A model generated the notes under the pieces. It was not told the origin of the DNA, made no database searches, and saw nothing but the letters and a program-made list of their open reading frames with translations. A stretch of DNA of 64,000 nt from Halorussus limi (lineage in GTDB: Archaea; Halobacteriota; Halobacteria; Halobacteriales; Haladaptataceae): positions 2,435,626-2,499,625 of the forward strand of contig NZ_CP096659.1 in assembly GCF_023238205.1 (NCBI RefSeq), in the 5' to 3' direction. The position numbers and the translations under genes were made by a program. Position 1 is the first letter of the stretch; the number at the start of each line of letters is the position of its first letter. Positions 16,364 to 24,999 of the stretch are shown here, one piece after another.

Positions 16364-18190
16364 CTAACTTGTTTTAACTATTTGTAGCGCTCGAAGGCCC
16401 CAATAGGTGTATCGCATTTCGGGACTCAACTGATCAGTTCTCTTCGAAAGGATTGGGCTGAATCCTCCGTCAGGATGCTGGGCCGATCGAATACTCGATT
16501 TGAGCCCCGACTTGTTCTCAATATTAGTTCCGAGGGTCTGGAGTACACCGACACTCAGATACGTTGCGTACAAGTTTGAATGATTACTTTGGTTGTTTCC
16601 GACACGGTAATTGTAACCATTTTCTGTCCGTGTGGAACGAATCCACTCTACTGTTGCCGATTGGTTAGCAACCGGGTGACCGAGACAGTCTAGTGTCTTT
16701 ATCGCGTAGTAAGTCCCCTCGGTGGTGGGAGAAGTACCGGCTCCATAACCGCCAGTTTCGTGACGTTGTGCGGCCACGTGGTTACTAACTCGCGACTCAT
16801 TCAGCCCGTACGACGACTTATTTGAGAGGTAAGCTATGTAGTATACGTGTTTTAGCCTCGTAGTGCTATTCTGGAGATATGTTTCCGAATATCTACTAAG
16901 TTGTTTTCGGATTGCTTGATCAGATGGTGTCGGAACGCCTAAGAGTGTAGCAGTTCGGTACACTCGGTACAGTTCCTTCGGACTCGCAGCTTTACCACGT
17001 TCGATTTTCTGCACTTCACGTTGGATGATAGAAGCAGTCTTCTCGGAGTGATGCTGTTCAGTACGGAGTGCGTTTAAAATCGAAACTCCGTAGTAAGTAT
17101 CGTCAAGTGACGCGGACGGCCGGAATGCAAAGGAGAATCCTCCAGAACGTAGTCCATATGATTTAACCAACTCCTCCAGTTTCGACTGATCGAGTTCGTC
17201 GTACTGGTTCGCAGATAGCGTCCGTATCGCTAAATACGTCCCCTTCGATTCAGAGAACCCTTGATTGAACGCGTGATAGCCACCATCGGGGAGCTGATTC
17301 CTTACGATGTATTCGTCGATCTCGTTTTGGGATACTTCACCTTTCACATCTAACGTCTGGGTCAGGTAATCGTAAGCGCTAATTCCGAACATGTCTGCCT
17401 TTTTATTTTCTATTCGGCGGTCAACGTTTTCCCCTTGGCCTTCTACCCACGCTTTCCGCTGGTCATATCTCGGGAGACTTTTCGGCTCTATACCCAGGAT
17501 TTTTAGCGACATCACTATCCGTTCCGCACGAGGTAAATCTTGGTACCGTTGGAACTGAGTATCGTTTTTCCAGCGTGAGAGTAACCACTCACGGGTTCGG
17601 GTCAAGTTTTTACTTTCGAGTGCGCTCACCGTCTCTAATGTCGCCAGCGCACGGTAGGTCGATAACAATCGGTTTTCACCATTAACGCACGTACCGTTAG
17701 CATATACTGCAGCGCAATATGAGCCATCGGACTTCCGGAATTGGCTTATTTGTTTAATCGTTCCTTTGCGGTTGAGCGGCTTCGCTCCTAATTCTTCCAA
17801 GCTACCGACTACGTAGAAGATGTCCGCTATCTTCGTGGTATTGGCTTCTGCATGTCTGTATCTCTTAGATTCTATCCCTCGAAGCCATTCTGTTGTTTCG
17901 TCCGTGTTCGTTTTCTTGAAATCCATCTCCGACGATACCTGAAGGTAATAATAGGTTGGGTACAGTTTAGCTTCCCCGTTTGGAATTTCCCCGAATCCAC
18001 CTCGGGGACTCTCTGCCTGTTGCACCACTTGTTGAGTTTCTTGGTACTTGGAAGCGTTGAGAGAGGGCGATTTGTGTGTCACAGATGTTTCTTGCCGCGA
18101 CTTCCCCAGTGGTTCATGAAGGGTAACAGTCACTACTGAGGAGACTATCAAAACAGCCACTACGACTTTTGGTATCGTTGCTCGTTTCAT
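16364..18190 (-). CDS. Exported prenyltransferase/squalene-cyclase-like alpha-toroid protein
   Basis: This 608-residue protein has a hydrophobic signal or anchor (about 8-27). At least five repeats of the GGF/GGY...TYYA.K.L type follow: RGGFGEIP, DGGYHAFN, SGGFSFAF, TGGYGAGT and DGGFSPIL, each followed by a Tyr-rich helix (PTYYYLQ, GTYLAIR, DTYYGVS, GTYYAIK). This is the signature of the alpha/alpha-barrel seen in terpene cyclases, prenyltransferase beta subunits and complement C3. The DxDD cyclase motif and the zinc site are not evident, so it is probably a binding scaffold. About ten N-x-S/T sequons suit an exported glycoprotein. The gene is AT-rich, unlike its surroundings, and follows the exported protein gene by 31 bases. 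Confidence 0.75.
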   Translation of the reverse strand: MKRATIPKVVVAVLIVSSVVTVTLHEPLGKSRQETSVTHKSPSLNASKYQETQQVVQQAESPRGGFGEIPNGEAKLYPTYYYLQVSSEMDFKKTNTDETTEWLRGIESKRYRHAEANTTKIADIFYVVGSLEELGAKPLNRKGTIKQISQFRKSDGSYCAAVYANGTCVNGENRLLSTYRALATLETVSALESKNLTRTREWLLSRWKNDTQFQRYQDLPRAERIVMSLKILGIEPKSLPRYDQRKAWVEGQGENVDRRIENKKADMFGISAYDYLTQTLDVKGEVSQNEIDEYIVRNQLPDGGYHAFNQGFSESKGTYLAIRTLSANQYDELDQSKLEELVKSYGLRSGGFSFAFRPSASLDDTYYGVSILNALRTEQHHSEKTASIIQREVQKIERGKAASPKELYRVYRTATLLGVPTPSDQAIRKQLSRYSETYLQNSTTRLKHVYYIAYLSNKSSYGLNESRVSNHVAAQRHETGGYGAGTSPTTEGTYYAIKTLDCLGHPVANQSATVEWIRSTRTENGYNYRVGNNQSNHSNLYATYLSVGVLQTLGTNIENKSGLKSSIRSAQHPDGGFSPILSKRTDQLSPEMRYTYWGLRALQIVKTS

Positions 18191-18221
18191 TGTACAAAAA
18201 TATGCTCCGAAACGGGAGTGT

Positions 18222-18908
18222 TTAGACCCAGTCCTTCCCTTGCGAGTCCGGATTCAGGTCGACGTGCGTACTTGGAGTGTAAGCCGTTCCGCTAAACTTG
18301 AAGGTGAAGTAGTCGTTCTGGTCCGCGTCTTTGAACTTACCGCCCGTTTCAAAGACAATGCCACTGTACTGCTTACTAACGTCCCACTTGTCTTGCCACG
18401 AAGTCGTAAGACTTGCCTTTTTGTTACCGTTAGACACGGTCCAGGACGGTGGAATGCTCAGAGAGACACTCGAAGTGCCCTCAACTCCGATAGTAATCAC
18501 TTGTTCGATTTTGATCGTGTCTGCAGTGTACGGGTCACTGCCGTACCACGTGGCTTCCGACGTACCGTTGACCGTCATTTTGTTTTCCGACTCGCTGTAG
18601 TCTGTCTGCTCCGCGAAGCGAGTCTGACCTTTCATATCGGCTCCGTTGTGAGTCGACGAAGCTTGATCGGTACCTTCCTTCGTATCGTAGACGGCCTGTG
18701 TTCCGACCTGTCCCGAGGAGGAACTGCTTCCTTCACAGTTCTGTTCTTCTAGTTGCTCAGCGTACGCTCGTTTATCTTCGACTGTCTTCCCGGTCGCGTA
18801 CGTACAATCCGAATCTCCAGACTGTGCCATTGCACCGGGCGCGAAGACACTACTGAGGAGAGCAATAGTGACTATCGCCACGGATAGCTTCTTAGCTTTC
18901 TTTCTCAT
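18222..18908 (-). CDS. Exported protein of unknown function
   Basis: From ATG 18908 the 228-residue product starts with a Sec signal peptide (MRKKAKKLSVAIVTIALLSS, cleavage probably after GAMA). The mature part begins with a Cys pair (DSDCTY...EEQNC, a likely disulfide), a Ser run, and then a beta-rich domain (VITIGVEGTSSVSLSIPPSW, YFTFKFSGTAYTPSTHVDL). A longer start at 18968 is rejected because it hides the signal peptide and the promoter lies between the two. It is the first gene of the AT-rich unit, behind nested palindromes. I recognise no family; beta-sandwich adhesin, toxin or binding-protein roles are possible. Confidence 0.7.
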   Translation of the reverse strand: MRKKAKKLSVAIVTIALLSSVFAPGAMAQSGDSDCTYATGKTVEDKRAYAEQLEEQNCEGSSSSSGQVGTQAVYDTKEGTDQASSTHNGADMKGQTRFAEQTDYSESENKMTVNGTSEATWYGSDPYTADTIKIEQVITIGVEGTSSVSLSIPPSWTVSNGNKKASLTTSWQDKWDVSKQYSGIVFETGGKFKDADQNDYFTFKFSGTAYTPSTHVDLNPDSQGKDWV

Positions 18909-18944
18909 TGGGTACAACCCAATATTATAACTATACTGGGTTGT
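18907..18944. promoter_or_regulatory. Nested inverted repeats over the TATA box of the AT-rich unit
   Basis: Two overlapping palindromes are present. The first (18907-18923) is perfect: ATTGGGT-ACA-ACCCAAT. The second (18914-18944) has 12-base arms ACAACCCAATAT and ATACTGGGTTGT, one mismatch, around a 7-base TATAACT centre. The minus-strand TATA box (GTATAGTTATAA, 18926-18938) falls inside the second, about 27 bases before the start. Three ACCCA half-sites in this arrangement suggest a cooperatively bound repressor. Confidence 0.7.
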
Positions 18945-19003
18945 TAAAAACTTTTCTGAACACTTCATCTACGGTGAAAGATAAGGCTAACGGGCAAAGA
19001 AGG

Positions 19004-19762
19004 TCACAGATACGACGCGTCCCACCGAGTCGGCTTCTTCTGGTTGCCGCAGTCGTTACACTCCAACCGCTCCATCGAGTCCATCGCGGTGTCGAAGCTC
19101 TGGCAGTTCGAACAGAACCAGCCGTAGAGGTCCTCTCCCTCCTCGTCGGTGTAGGCGGCGTAGAACGGGGCGTCGGACCCGCGCTCGCTCTCCGCCCAGT
19201 TGACGTAGAGGGTCTGGCCCTCGAACTCGCGGGTCTCGTACTTGGCCCTGCCCTCGTGGACGTAGACGTTCTCGACGAAGCTCTCGTCGCCGATTTCACG
19301 CTCCCGTTCGCTGACCTTCTCGAAGCCGTTGGCCTCGTAGAAGGTGCATCCGGCCTCGTTCTCCGCGAGGACCTCCCCGGCGATGCGCTCGACGCCTCGC
19401 TCCGAGAGCGTGGCCAGCGTGTGGTTCAGCAGGGTGGTCCCGACGTTCTTGTCGCGGTTGTCGGGGTCGACGTGCAACCAGAGGATGGTGCCGTCCTCCC
19501 CGGCCACGAGGTTCTGCGAGAAGCCGACGACCTCGTCGCCCGCGACCGCGACGAGGTAGAGCATCCCCTCCTCGTCGAGTTCGGCGTCCATCGCGTCGTC
19601 GGCGTACCACTTCTCGACCGCGGTCTCGACGACTTCCCCGCCGAGCACGTCGGCGTAGGATTCGTGGAGCGACTCCAGCGCGACGTTCCGAATCCCTTCC
19701 ACGTCGCTCGATTCGGCTTCGCGGATTTCGATTCCGTCGGAGTCGGCCTCTCTCTGTCCCAT
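19004..19762 (-). CDS. GNAT acetyltransferase with C-terminal zinc-ribbon domain
   Basis: The 252-residue product has an N-terminal GNAT domain (about 10-160): IREAESSDVEGIRNVALESL, then ILWLHVDPDNRDKNVGTTLL with the acetyl-CoA loop, then AENEAGCTFYEANGFEKV. A second domain (about 180-252) contains FCSNCQSFDTAMDSMERLEC and CNDCGN, two CxxC knuckles that should bind zinc. This two-domain form recurs in haloarchaea; the ribbon may recognise a protein or RNA substrate. The start at 19762 is placed at the ATG about 27 bases after a GTTTATC TATA-like element; an upstream in-frame extension is not protein-like. Confidence 0.85.
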   Translation of the reverse strand: MGQREADSDGIEIREAESSDVEGIRNVALESLHESYADVLGGEVVETAVEKWYADDAMDAELDEEGMLYLVAVAGDEVVGFSQNLVAGEDGTILWLHVDPDNRDKNVGTTLLNHTLATLSERGVERIAGEVLAENEAGCTFYEANGFEKVSEREREIGDESFVENVYVHEGRAKYETREFEGQTLYVNWAESERGSDAPFYAAYTDEEGEDLYGWFCSNCQSFDTAMDSMERLECNDCGNQKKPTRWDASYL

Positions 19763-19950
19763 GCCCCATGTATTCGACGTTCTCACTGATAAACGTTCTA
19801 CCCGATTCGACCAAATCAGACGAAAAGCGAACGAATAGCCCGGATTAATTCGTACTTTGATACGCACGTTCGGTAACTGTCTCAGAATCGGTCGAACGTC
19901 GTATTTCCGACTCCAGTAGGTCTTTGAGACTGGTCGTCCAAGCGCGGGGC

Positions 19951-20940
19951 ATGGACACCGCACTCGTCGTCGGCGGCACGCGGTTCATCGGCCGCCACCT
20001 CGTCTCGGAACTGCGCGACCACGACTACGACGTGACCATCTTCAACCGCGGGAACCACGACAACCCCTTCGCGGAGACCGAGGGCGTCACCCACTACGAG
20101 GGCGACCGGAGCAACGAGACCGCGCTCGAACGGGCGAAGCAGGAAGTCGAACCCGACGCCGTCTTCGACTGCGTGGCGTACAAACCCCGAGAGGTCCGGG
20201 CCGCCACCGAGATTTTCTCCGACGCGGACGCCTACGTCTACATCTCCAGCGGCGACGCCTACGGCAACGAGGAGATTCCCAAGCGCGAGGGCGAGACCGA
20301 ACTCCGGCCCTGCACGATGGAGCAGGCGACCGACGACTCGGGCGACACCTACGGCAACCGGAAGGCCGAGGGCGACCGTGCGATTCGGGCCGCCGCCGAC
20401 CGCGGCGTGAACGCCTACAGCGTCCGGCCCTGCATCGTCTACGGTCCCCACGACTACACCGAGCGACTCGACTACTGGATAGACCGGGTGGCGAACTACG
20501 ACCGCGTCGTCGTGCCCGGCGATGGCGACAACGTCTGGCACCGCGCCTACGTCGAGGACGTGGCGAGCGCGCTCCGGGTAGTCGCCGAGGAGGGGACGCC
20601 CGGCGAGGCCTACAACGTCGGGGACCGCCGCGTCGTGACGATAGACGAGATGTTGGAACTGATTGCGGACGCGATGGACACCGACCTCGAAATCGTCCAC
20701 GCGGGCGAGCGCGAACTCGCGGCCGCGGACCTCTCGCCCGACGACTACGTCCTCTACCGGGACTACCCGCACGTGCTGGACACCGACAAACTGGCGGCGC
20801 TCGGGTGGGACTCGACGCCGCTCTCGGAGGCGATGGCGGCCACCGTCGAGGAACACCTCGACAGCGACCGCGACGGGAGCGAGTACGACCCCGGCCGCGA
20901 GGCCGAGGAGCGCGTCCTCGGCGTGCTGGACACGCTCTGA
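19951..20940 (+). CDS. NAD-dependent epimerase/dehydratase family protein
   Basis: This 329-residue extended short-chain dehydrogenase begins with the NAD-binding glycine motif VVGGTRFIGRHLV. A weak active site follows (YISSGDAYGN, then GDTYGNRKAEGDRAI with the YxxxK catalytic pair). RPCIVYGPHDYTERLDYW and the C-terminal helix pattern are typical of atypical SDRs related to nucleotide-sugar epimerases and plant CSP41-like proteins. The substrate is not evident. The ATG at 19951 directly precedes the glycine-rich strand, which fixes the start. No sugar genes are adjacent. Confidence 0.85.
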   Translation: MDTALVVGGTRFIGRHLVSELRDHDYDVTIFNRGNHDNPFAETEGVTHYEGDRSNETALERAKQEVEPDAVFDCVAYKPREVRAATEIFSDADAYVYISSGDAYGNEEIPKREGETELRPCTMEQATDDSGDTYGNRKAEGDRAIRAAADRGVNAYSVRPCIVYGPHDYTERLDYWIDRVANYDRVVVPGDGDNVWHRAYVEDVASALRVVAEEGTPGEAYNVGDRRVVTIDEMLELIADAMDTDLEIVHAGERELAAADLSPDDYVLYRDYPHVLDTDKLAALGWDSTPLSEAMAATVEEHLDSDRDGSEYDPGREAEERVLGVLDTL

Positions 20941-21116
20941 GGGTCGCCCCGAACTCGATTCCGGTCCCGTGACGTCCCGCCAGTGACAGGCTGATTTTAC
21001 TTCGCTCCACCGCGAGCTCCGAAGCCTCCGCCTACGCCGTTAACCGCGACTTTCGACCGTTCGCAGGACCACGCTACCCGTCTCAGGTGGCTGATAACAA
21101 ACACCCGCGAGGTGGA

Positions 21117-21845
21117 ATGTCAAGCCATGCCACCGCATCGCTGTCACCGAACGTCTCTCCCACTCCCCCGACGATGATACGCGAGGCGATTCGGACGACC
21201 GTCAGGGCCGTCGGCGTCGTCTGCCTGACCGTCGTCGAAGTCACCGCGCTGTCGGTCTGGCTCGGACTCGTCGTCGACGCCGAGGCGGTCTCGGTGTCGG
21301 CGCTGGTCGGGGTCGTCGGTCTCACGGCCGGGATGCTCGTGGAGGCGCTGCTCGCCCACGTCACGGTCAACGGGTGGAGTCGAGCGATTCCGGCGCGGGC
21401 GCTCGCGGGACTCGCGCTGGCCGAGACCGCGCTCTGGGTCGGATGGTTCGGGACGGCCGAGGTCACGGACGGACTCGTCGGCGTCGTCGGTGCCGGACTC
21501 GCCTTTGCGGTCGCGCTCGTGGCCCGCCACACCGTCGCGGACAACGTCGTCAGGGGCCGGAACGCGCTCGCCACGCTGGTCCAGCGCACGACTATCGGAC
21601 TCGCGGTCCTACAGGCCGCGGGCGCGACGGCGTGGTTCCTCGTCGTGACCGGCGCTGTCGCGGTCCCCGAGTGGTTCGTCTCGGTCCCGGTCGCCGGCTT
21701 CTCGGCGAACGCGGTGGTCGGGGCGGTCCTGCTCGCCGCCGCGGTGTTCGTCCGCCACCTGCTGGCGGTCCGCCACGCGCTCCGCCGACCGCCGCGGGCC
21801 TCGCAGTCGTCGTGGCGCTCGTCCCGGAGTACACTCCGGAAGTAG
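21117..21845 (+). CDS. Polytopic membrane protein of unknown function
   Basis: The product has six to seven hydrophobic segments and almost no loops, with a basic C-terminus (RHALRRPPRASQSSWRSSRSTLRK). I recognise no transporter signature. The start is uncertain: ATG 21117 gives 242 residues with a 19-residue polar leader, ATG 21174 (MIREAIRTT) gives 223 residues starting just before the first helix, and a GTG at 21087 is also in frame. It ends 85 bases before the G1P dehydrogenase gene and might be co-transcribed with it, but a link to lipid synthesis would be speculation. Confidence 0.65.
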   Translation: MSSHATASLSPNVSPTPPTMIREAIRTTVRAVGVVCLTVVEVTALSVWLGLVVDAEAVSVSALVGVVGLTAGMLVEALLAHVTVNGWSRAIPARALAGLALAETALWVGWFGTAEVTDGLVGVVGAGLAFAVALVARHTVADNVVRGRNALATLVQRTTIGLAVLQAAGATAWFLVVTGAVAVPEWFVSVPVAGFSANAVVGAVLLAAAVFVRHLLAVRHALRRPPRASQSSWRSSRSTLRK

Positions 21846-21930
21846 TCGGCGGCGGAGGTCAGCGGCCCCGCCAGCCCCGACCCGACCGGAGAGGTAAACT
21901 GTTTTGCCCGCCCGCGAGAGAGTAGCAGGT

Positions 21931-22980
21931 ATGTTCGACAAAACGACGTGGATTCGCCTGCCGCGCAACGTGGTAGTCGGCCACGGCGTCCTCGACCAGA
22001 CGGTCGAGGCCGTCTCCGAACTCCACCTCCACGGGCGTCCGCTGGTCGTGACCAGCCCCACACCCCGGCGGGTGGCGGCCGACAGAGTGGCCGCCGACTT
22101 CGAGGACGCGGGCGAGGACCCCGCGGTAGTCGAAATCGAGACGGCCAGCTTCGAGGCGGTCCAAGAGGTCATCGCGGCCGCCGAGGAGATAGACGCCGGC
22201 TACCTCGTGGGCGTCGGCGGCGGGAAGGCCATCGACATCGCCAAGATGGCGAGCCACGACATCGGTCGCGGGTTCGTCTCGGTCCCCACGGCGGCGAGCC
22301 ACGACGGCATCGTCTCGGGCCGGGGGTCGGTCCCCGAGGGCGACACCCGCCACAGCGTCGCGGCCGAACCGCCGCTCGCCGTAATCGCCGACACCGAGAT
22401 TCTGGCCGACGCGCCGTGGGAACTCACCACGGCTGGCTGTGCCGACATCATCAGCAACTACACCGCCATCAAGGACTGGCGGCTGGCCAACCGACTCCAG
22501 AACGTCGAGTACCACCACTACGCCGCGGCGCTCGCCGAGATGACCGCCGAGATGCTGGTCGAGGAGGCCGACTCGATAAAGCAGGGACTGGAGGAGTCGG
22601 CGTGGGCTGTCGTCAAGGCGCTGGTCTCCTCTGGCGTGGCGATGTCCATCGCCGACTCCTCGCGGCCCGCCTCGGGCGCGGAACACCTCTTCAGCCACCA
22701 GTTAGACCGCATGGTCCCCGACGCCGCGCTTCACGGCCATCAGGTCGGCGTCGGCACCATCGTCGCCGAGTACCTCCACGGCGGCAACTGGCGGGGCGTC
22801 CGCGACGCGCTCTCGACCATCGGCGCGCCGACCACCGCCGAGGAGTTGGGCATCGACGAGGAGACGGTCGTCGCCGCGCTGACCTCGGCCCACGAGATTC
22901 GGGACCGCTACACGATTCTGGGCAACGGGATGAGCGAAGCGGCCGCCTACGAGGCCGTCGAGACGACCGGCGTCATCTGA
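21931..22980 (+). CDS. egsA: sn-Glycerol-1-phosphate dehydrogenase
   Basis: This 349-residue enzyme reduces dihydroxyacetone phosphate to sn-glycerol-1-phosphate, the stereospecific backbone of archaeal ether lipids. It has the iron/zinc alcohol dehydrogenase fold of the family: GVGGGKAIDIAKMAS (NAD phosphate loop), SVPTAASHDGIVSGRGSV, the metal-ligand region TTAGCADIISNYTAIKDW and the His-containing SGAEHLFSHQLD and LHGHQVGVGTI. Length and motifs fit full-length archaeal EgsA. The ATG at 21931 gives the normal MFDKTTWIRLPRNVVVG start. Confidence 0.95.
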   Translation: MFDKTTWIRLPRNVVVGHGVLDQTVEAVSELHLHGRPLVVTSPTPRRVAADRVAADFEDAGEDPAVVEIETASFEAVQEVIAAAEEIDAGYLVGVGGGKAIDIAKMASHDIGRGFVSVPTAASHDGIVSGRGSVPEGDTRHSVAAEPPLAVIADTEILADAPWELTTAGCADIISNYTAIKDWRLANRLQNVEYHHYAAALAEMTAEMLVEEADSIKQGLEESAWAVVKALVSSGVAMSIADSSRPASGAEHLFSHQLDRMVPDAALHGHQVGVGTIVAEYLHGGNWRGVRDALSTIGAPTTAEELGIDEETVVAALTSAHEIRDRYTILGNGMSEAAAYEAVETTGVI

Positions 22981-23025
22981 AAAAACGGAGTCTCGCCTGC
23001 GCCGCCCGCTGTCGCTCTCCGCCGT

Positions 23026-23490
23026 TCAGTCGTCCTGCGCGACTCGGAGGAACGCCAGCGCGCCGCCCAGAAGCGCGGTGTTCTTCAGGAAGTGGACCAT
23101 CTGCTGTTCTCTCTCTTGGCCGTCGTCCATCGACCAGAAGTCGTGCATGACCGGCGTGGTGGACACGAGGAACGTGGCGATGGCTCCGGCGGCGAGTCGG
23201 GGAAGCTTCCACGCCGCGACGCCCAGACCGCCGAACAGCAGGCTTCCGCTGATGGCGGGGACCGACCGGTCGGCCATCGGCGCGCCCTTGCTCTCGGCGT
23301 AGCCTATCATACTCTCCAAGTCACGGAAGTTGTCCACCGCCGTGAACGCCAGCACGCCCCCGAACAGCGCGCGGGCGAGTTTGAACGACGTGGAGTGTGT
23401 CTTGGGCGCGTCCTCACCCGTCACGCTCTCCGTGGCTTCCTGTGCGGTTTCTGCGACGCTGTCGGTCGATTCACTGCCGAGTGACCACAT
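23026..23490 (-). CDS. DoxX family membrane protein
   Basis: The 154-residue product has an acidic N-terminal tail (about 1-35) and then four hydrophobic helices: ARALFGGVLAFTAVDNF, SGSLLFGGLGVAAWKL, AAGAIATFLVSTTPVMHDFW and LKNTALLGGALAFL. Both the helix pattern and the VHFLKNTALLGGALA ending match DoxX/SURF4-like membrane proteins, seen in quinol or sulfur redox and in stress settings. The ATG at 23490 precedes an acidic tail usual for the haloarchaeal versions. The catalytic role of this copy is unknown. Confidence 0.8.
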   Translation of the reverse strand: MWSLGSESTDSVAETAQEATESVTGEDAPKTHSTSFKLARALFGGVLAFTAVDNFRDLESMIGYAESKGAPMADRSVPAISGSLLFGGLGVAAWKLPRLAAGAIATFLVSTTPVMHDFWSMDDGQEREQQMVHFLKNTALLGGALAFLRVAQDD

Positions 23491-23591
23491 GGGCGAACGT
23501 AGTGGAGTCCGCGACTTACGTCTGTTCGCCGCGCCCGGACTCGCCGGTATCGCCTCGGTCGGTATCACCCCGGTCGGCGGCGGCCGACCTG

Positions 23592-24128
23592 TCACTCCGC
23601 GGCCGGAACGGGAAACCCGGCCAGTTCCGGATACAGCAGGTCGTCGGGGCGCTCGCGCCACCAGCGAACCTCCGCAATCTCGCCCTCCCGCGGTCGAGTC
23701 TCCCCCGAGACTCGCTCGCCGTCGAAGATGACGATGAGTCGATGAATCGGCGGCTCACCCCCGTCTTCGTCCCGAATCTCGACCCGGTGGACCTGCCGGA
23801 CTCCGGTCAGTTCGACCTCGACGCCGGTCTCCTCGCGCGTCTCGCGGCGGGCCGTCTCGGCCAGGTTCTCGCCGGGTTCCTGCTTGCCGCCGGGGTCGCT
23901 CCACGCCGTCTCGTCCTCGTGGCGGACCAGCAGGACCCGGCCCTCGTCGTCGGTGGTCCAGACGCCAGCGCCGCCGACGGTTCCGGCCTCGAATCGGTCG
24001 CGGACGGTCTCGTAGGCCTCCGGGGAGTGGTGCCACGTCTTCTCGACTGCCCCGAACTCGGCGTACTCGCGTTCGAGGCGGTCGAGGGTCGCGCGGACCC
24101 GGCGGCGCGACCGCTGTTCGATGGTCAT
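23592..24128 (-). CDS. Nudix hydrolase
   Basis: This 178-residue protein contains a complete Nudix box, starting GGKQEPGENLAETA and continuing RRETREETGVE (about 78-100), which binds Mg2+ and hydrolyses nucleoside diphosphate linkages. Residues 1-50 form a helical haloarchaeal extension (RVRATLDRLEREYAEFGAV). ADP-ribose, NADH, dinucleotides or damaged nucleotides are all possible substrates. It ends 101 bases upstream of the DoxX start, on the same strand. Confidence 0.87.
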   Translation of the reverse strand: MTIEQRSRRRVRATLDRLEREYAEFGAVEKTWHHSPEAYETVRDRFEAGTVGGAGVWTTDDEGRVLLVRHEDETAWSDPGGKQEPGENLAETARRETREETGVEVELTGVRQVHRVEIRDEDGGEPPIHRLIVIFDGERVSGETRPREGEIAEVRWWRERPDDLLYPELAGFPVPAAE

Positions 24129-24165
24129 GCCACGCAGTCGAACCGGAGCGAAGAAGACGGTTTCG

Positions 24166-24999
24166 CTACCCGAGGTCGGTCCGCTCGAAGCGCAGGTAGC
24201 CCACGAGCAGGGGCAGCAGAATCCACGCGCCCAGAATCGCGAGCGAGAACTCGGGCGTCAGGTAGAACGGCGTCGAGGGGTCGGCGGGCGGGATGTCCCG
24301 GTAGCCCTCGGGGAACGCGAGTCGGAGCGACTGGAGGTACGCCGCCGCGGGACTCAGCGACTGGACGAACGCCTCGGTGTTCTGCGAGAGCGAGACCCCG
24401 AGCGTGTCCTCGAAGACGAACCGGAGCGCGCCGACGACAGAGAACGCCGACCCCTGAATCCAGAGGACGTTGAACACGAAGAAGTAGCCGACCGACCCGG
24501 CCATCGCCCGCGACCGGGAGGCGGTCAGCGCCGAGATGCCGATGGCGACGGCGACGTAGGCCAGCGCGAAGTAGAGCACCAGCGCGACGACCCGCGCGAA
24601 GGTGCCGAGTTCGACCGCGGGGTAGAGCGCCGCGGTCAGCGCCGCGCCGACCGCGAACGCCGCGACGATGGCGCCACAGACCAGTCCGGCCCGCGAGAGG
24701 AACTTCCCGAACACCACGTCCCGGCGGCGGTTCGGAATCGAGAGCAGGAACTTGATGCTCCCCGACTCGCGTTCGCCCGCGACCGCGAGGTAGGCGGCCA
24801 CGAGCGCCACCAGCGGGATGAACAGGATGGCCAGCCCCGACATGTTCCAGAGCTGTCGCAGGACCGATGGACTCTGGCCGGTACTGCCGGTGTAGAAGAA
24901 CAGCGCGGCGAACAGCGTGTAGATGCCGCCGACGAACCAGAGGAGTTTCGCGCGCCGAACGTCCTTGAAGTCCTTGGCGGCGACGGCGCGGAGGCTCAT
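24166..24999 (-). CDS. ABC-2 type transporter permease
   Basis: The 277-residue product has six membrane segments in the ABC-2 pattern and the family motif GERESGSIKFLLSIPNRRRDVVFGKFLSR between the second and third helices. The start ATG overlaps the stop of the upstream ATPase gene by 4 bases (ATGA), so the two are translationally coupled and form one exporter. A long extracellular loop (about 180-245) sits between helices 5 and 6. Substrate unknown; relatives export drugs, lipids, polysaccharides or copper. Confidence 0.9.
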   Translation of the reverse strand: MSLRAVAAKDFKDVRRAKLLWFVGGIYTLFAALFFYTGSTGQSPSVLRQLWNMSGLAILFIPLVALVAAYLAVAGERESGSIKFLLSIPNRRRDVVFGKFLSRAGLVCGAIVAAFAVGAALTAALYPAVELGTFARVVALVLYFALAYVAVAIGISALTASRSRAMAGSVGYFFVFNVLWIQGSAFSVVGALRFVFEDTLGVSLSQNTEAFVQSLSPAAAYLQSLRLAFPEGYRDIPPADPSTPFYLTPEFSLAILGAWILLPLLVGYLRFERTDLG

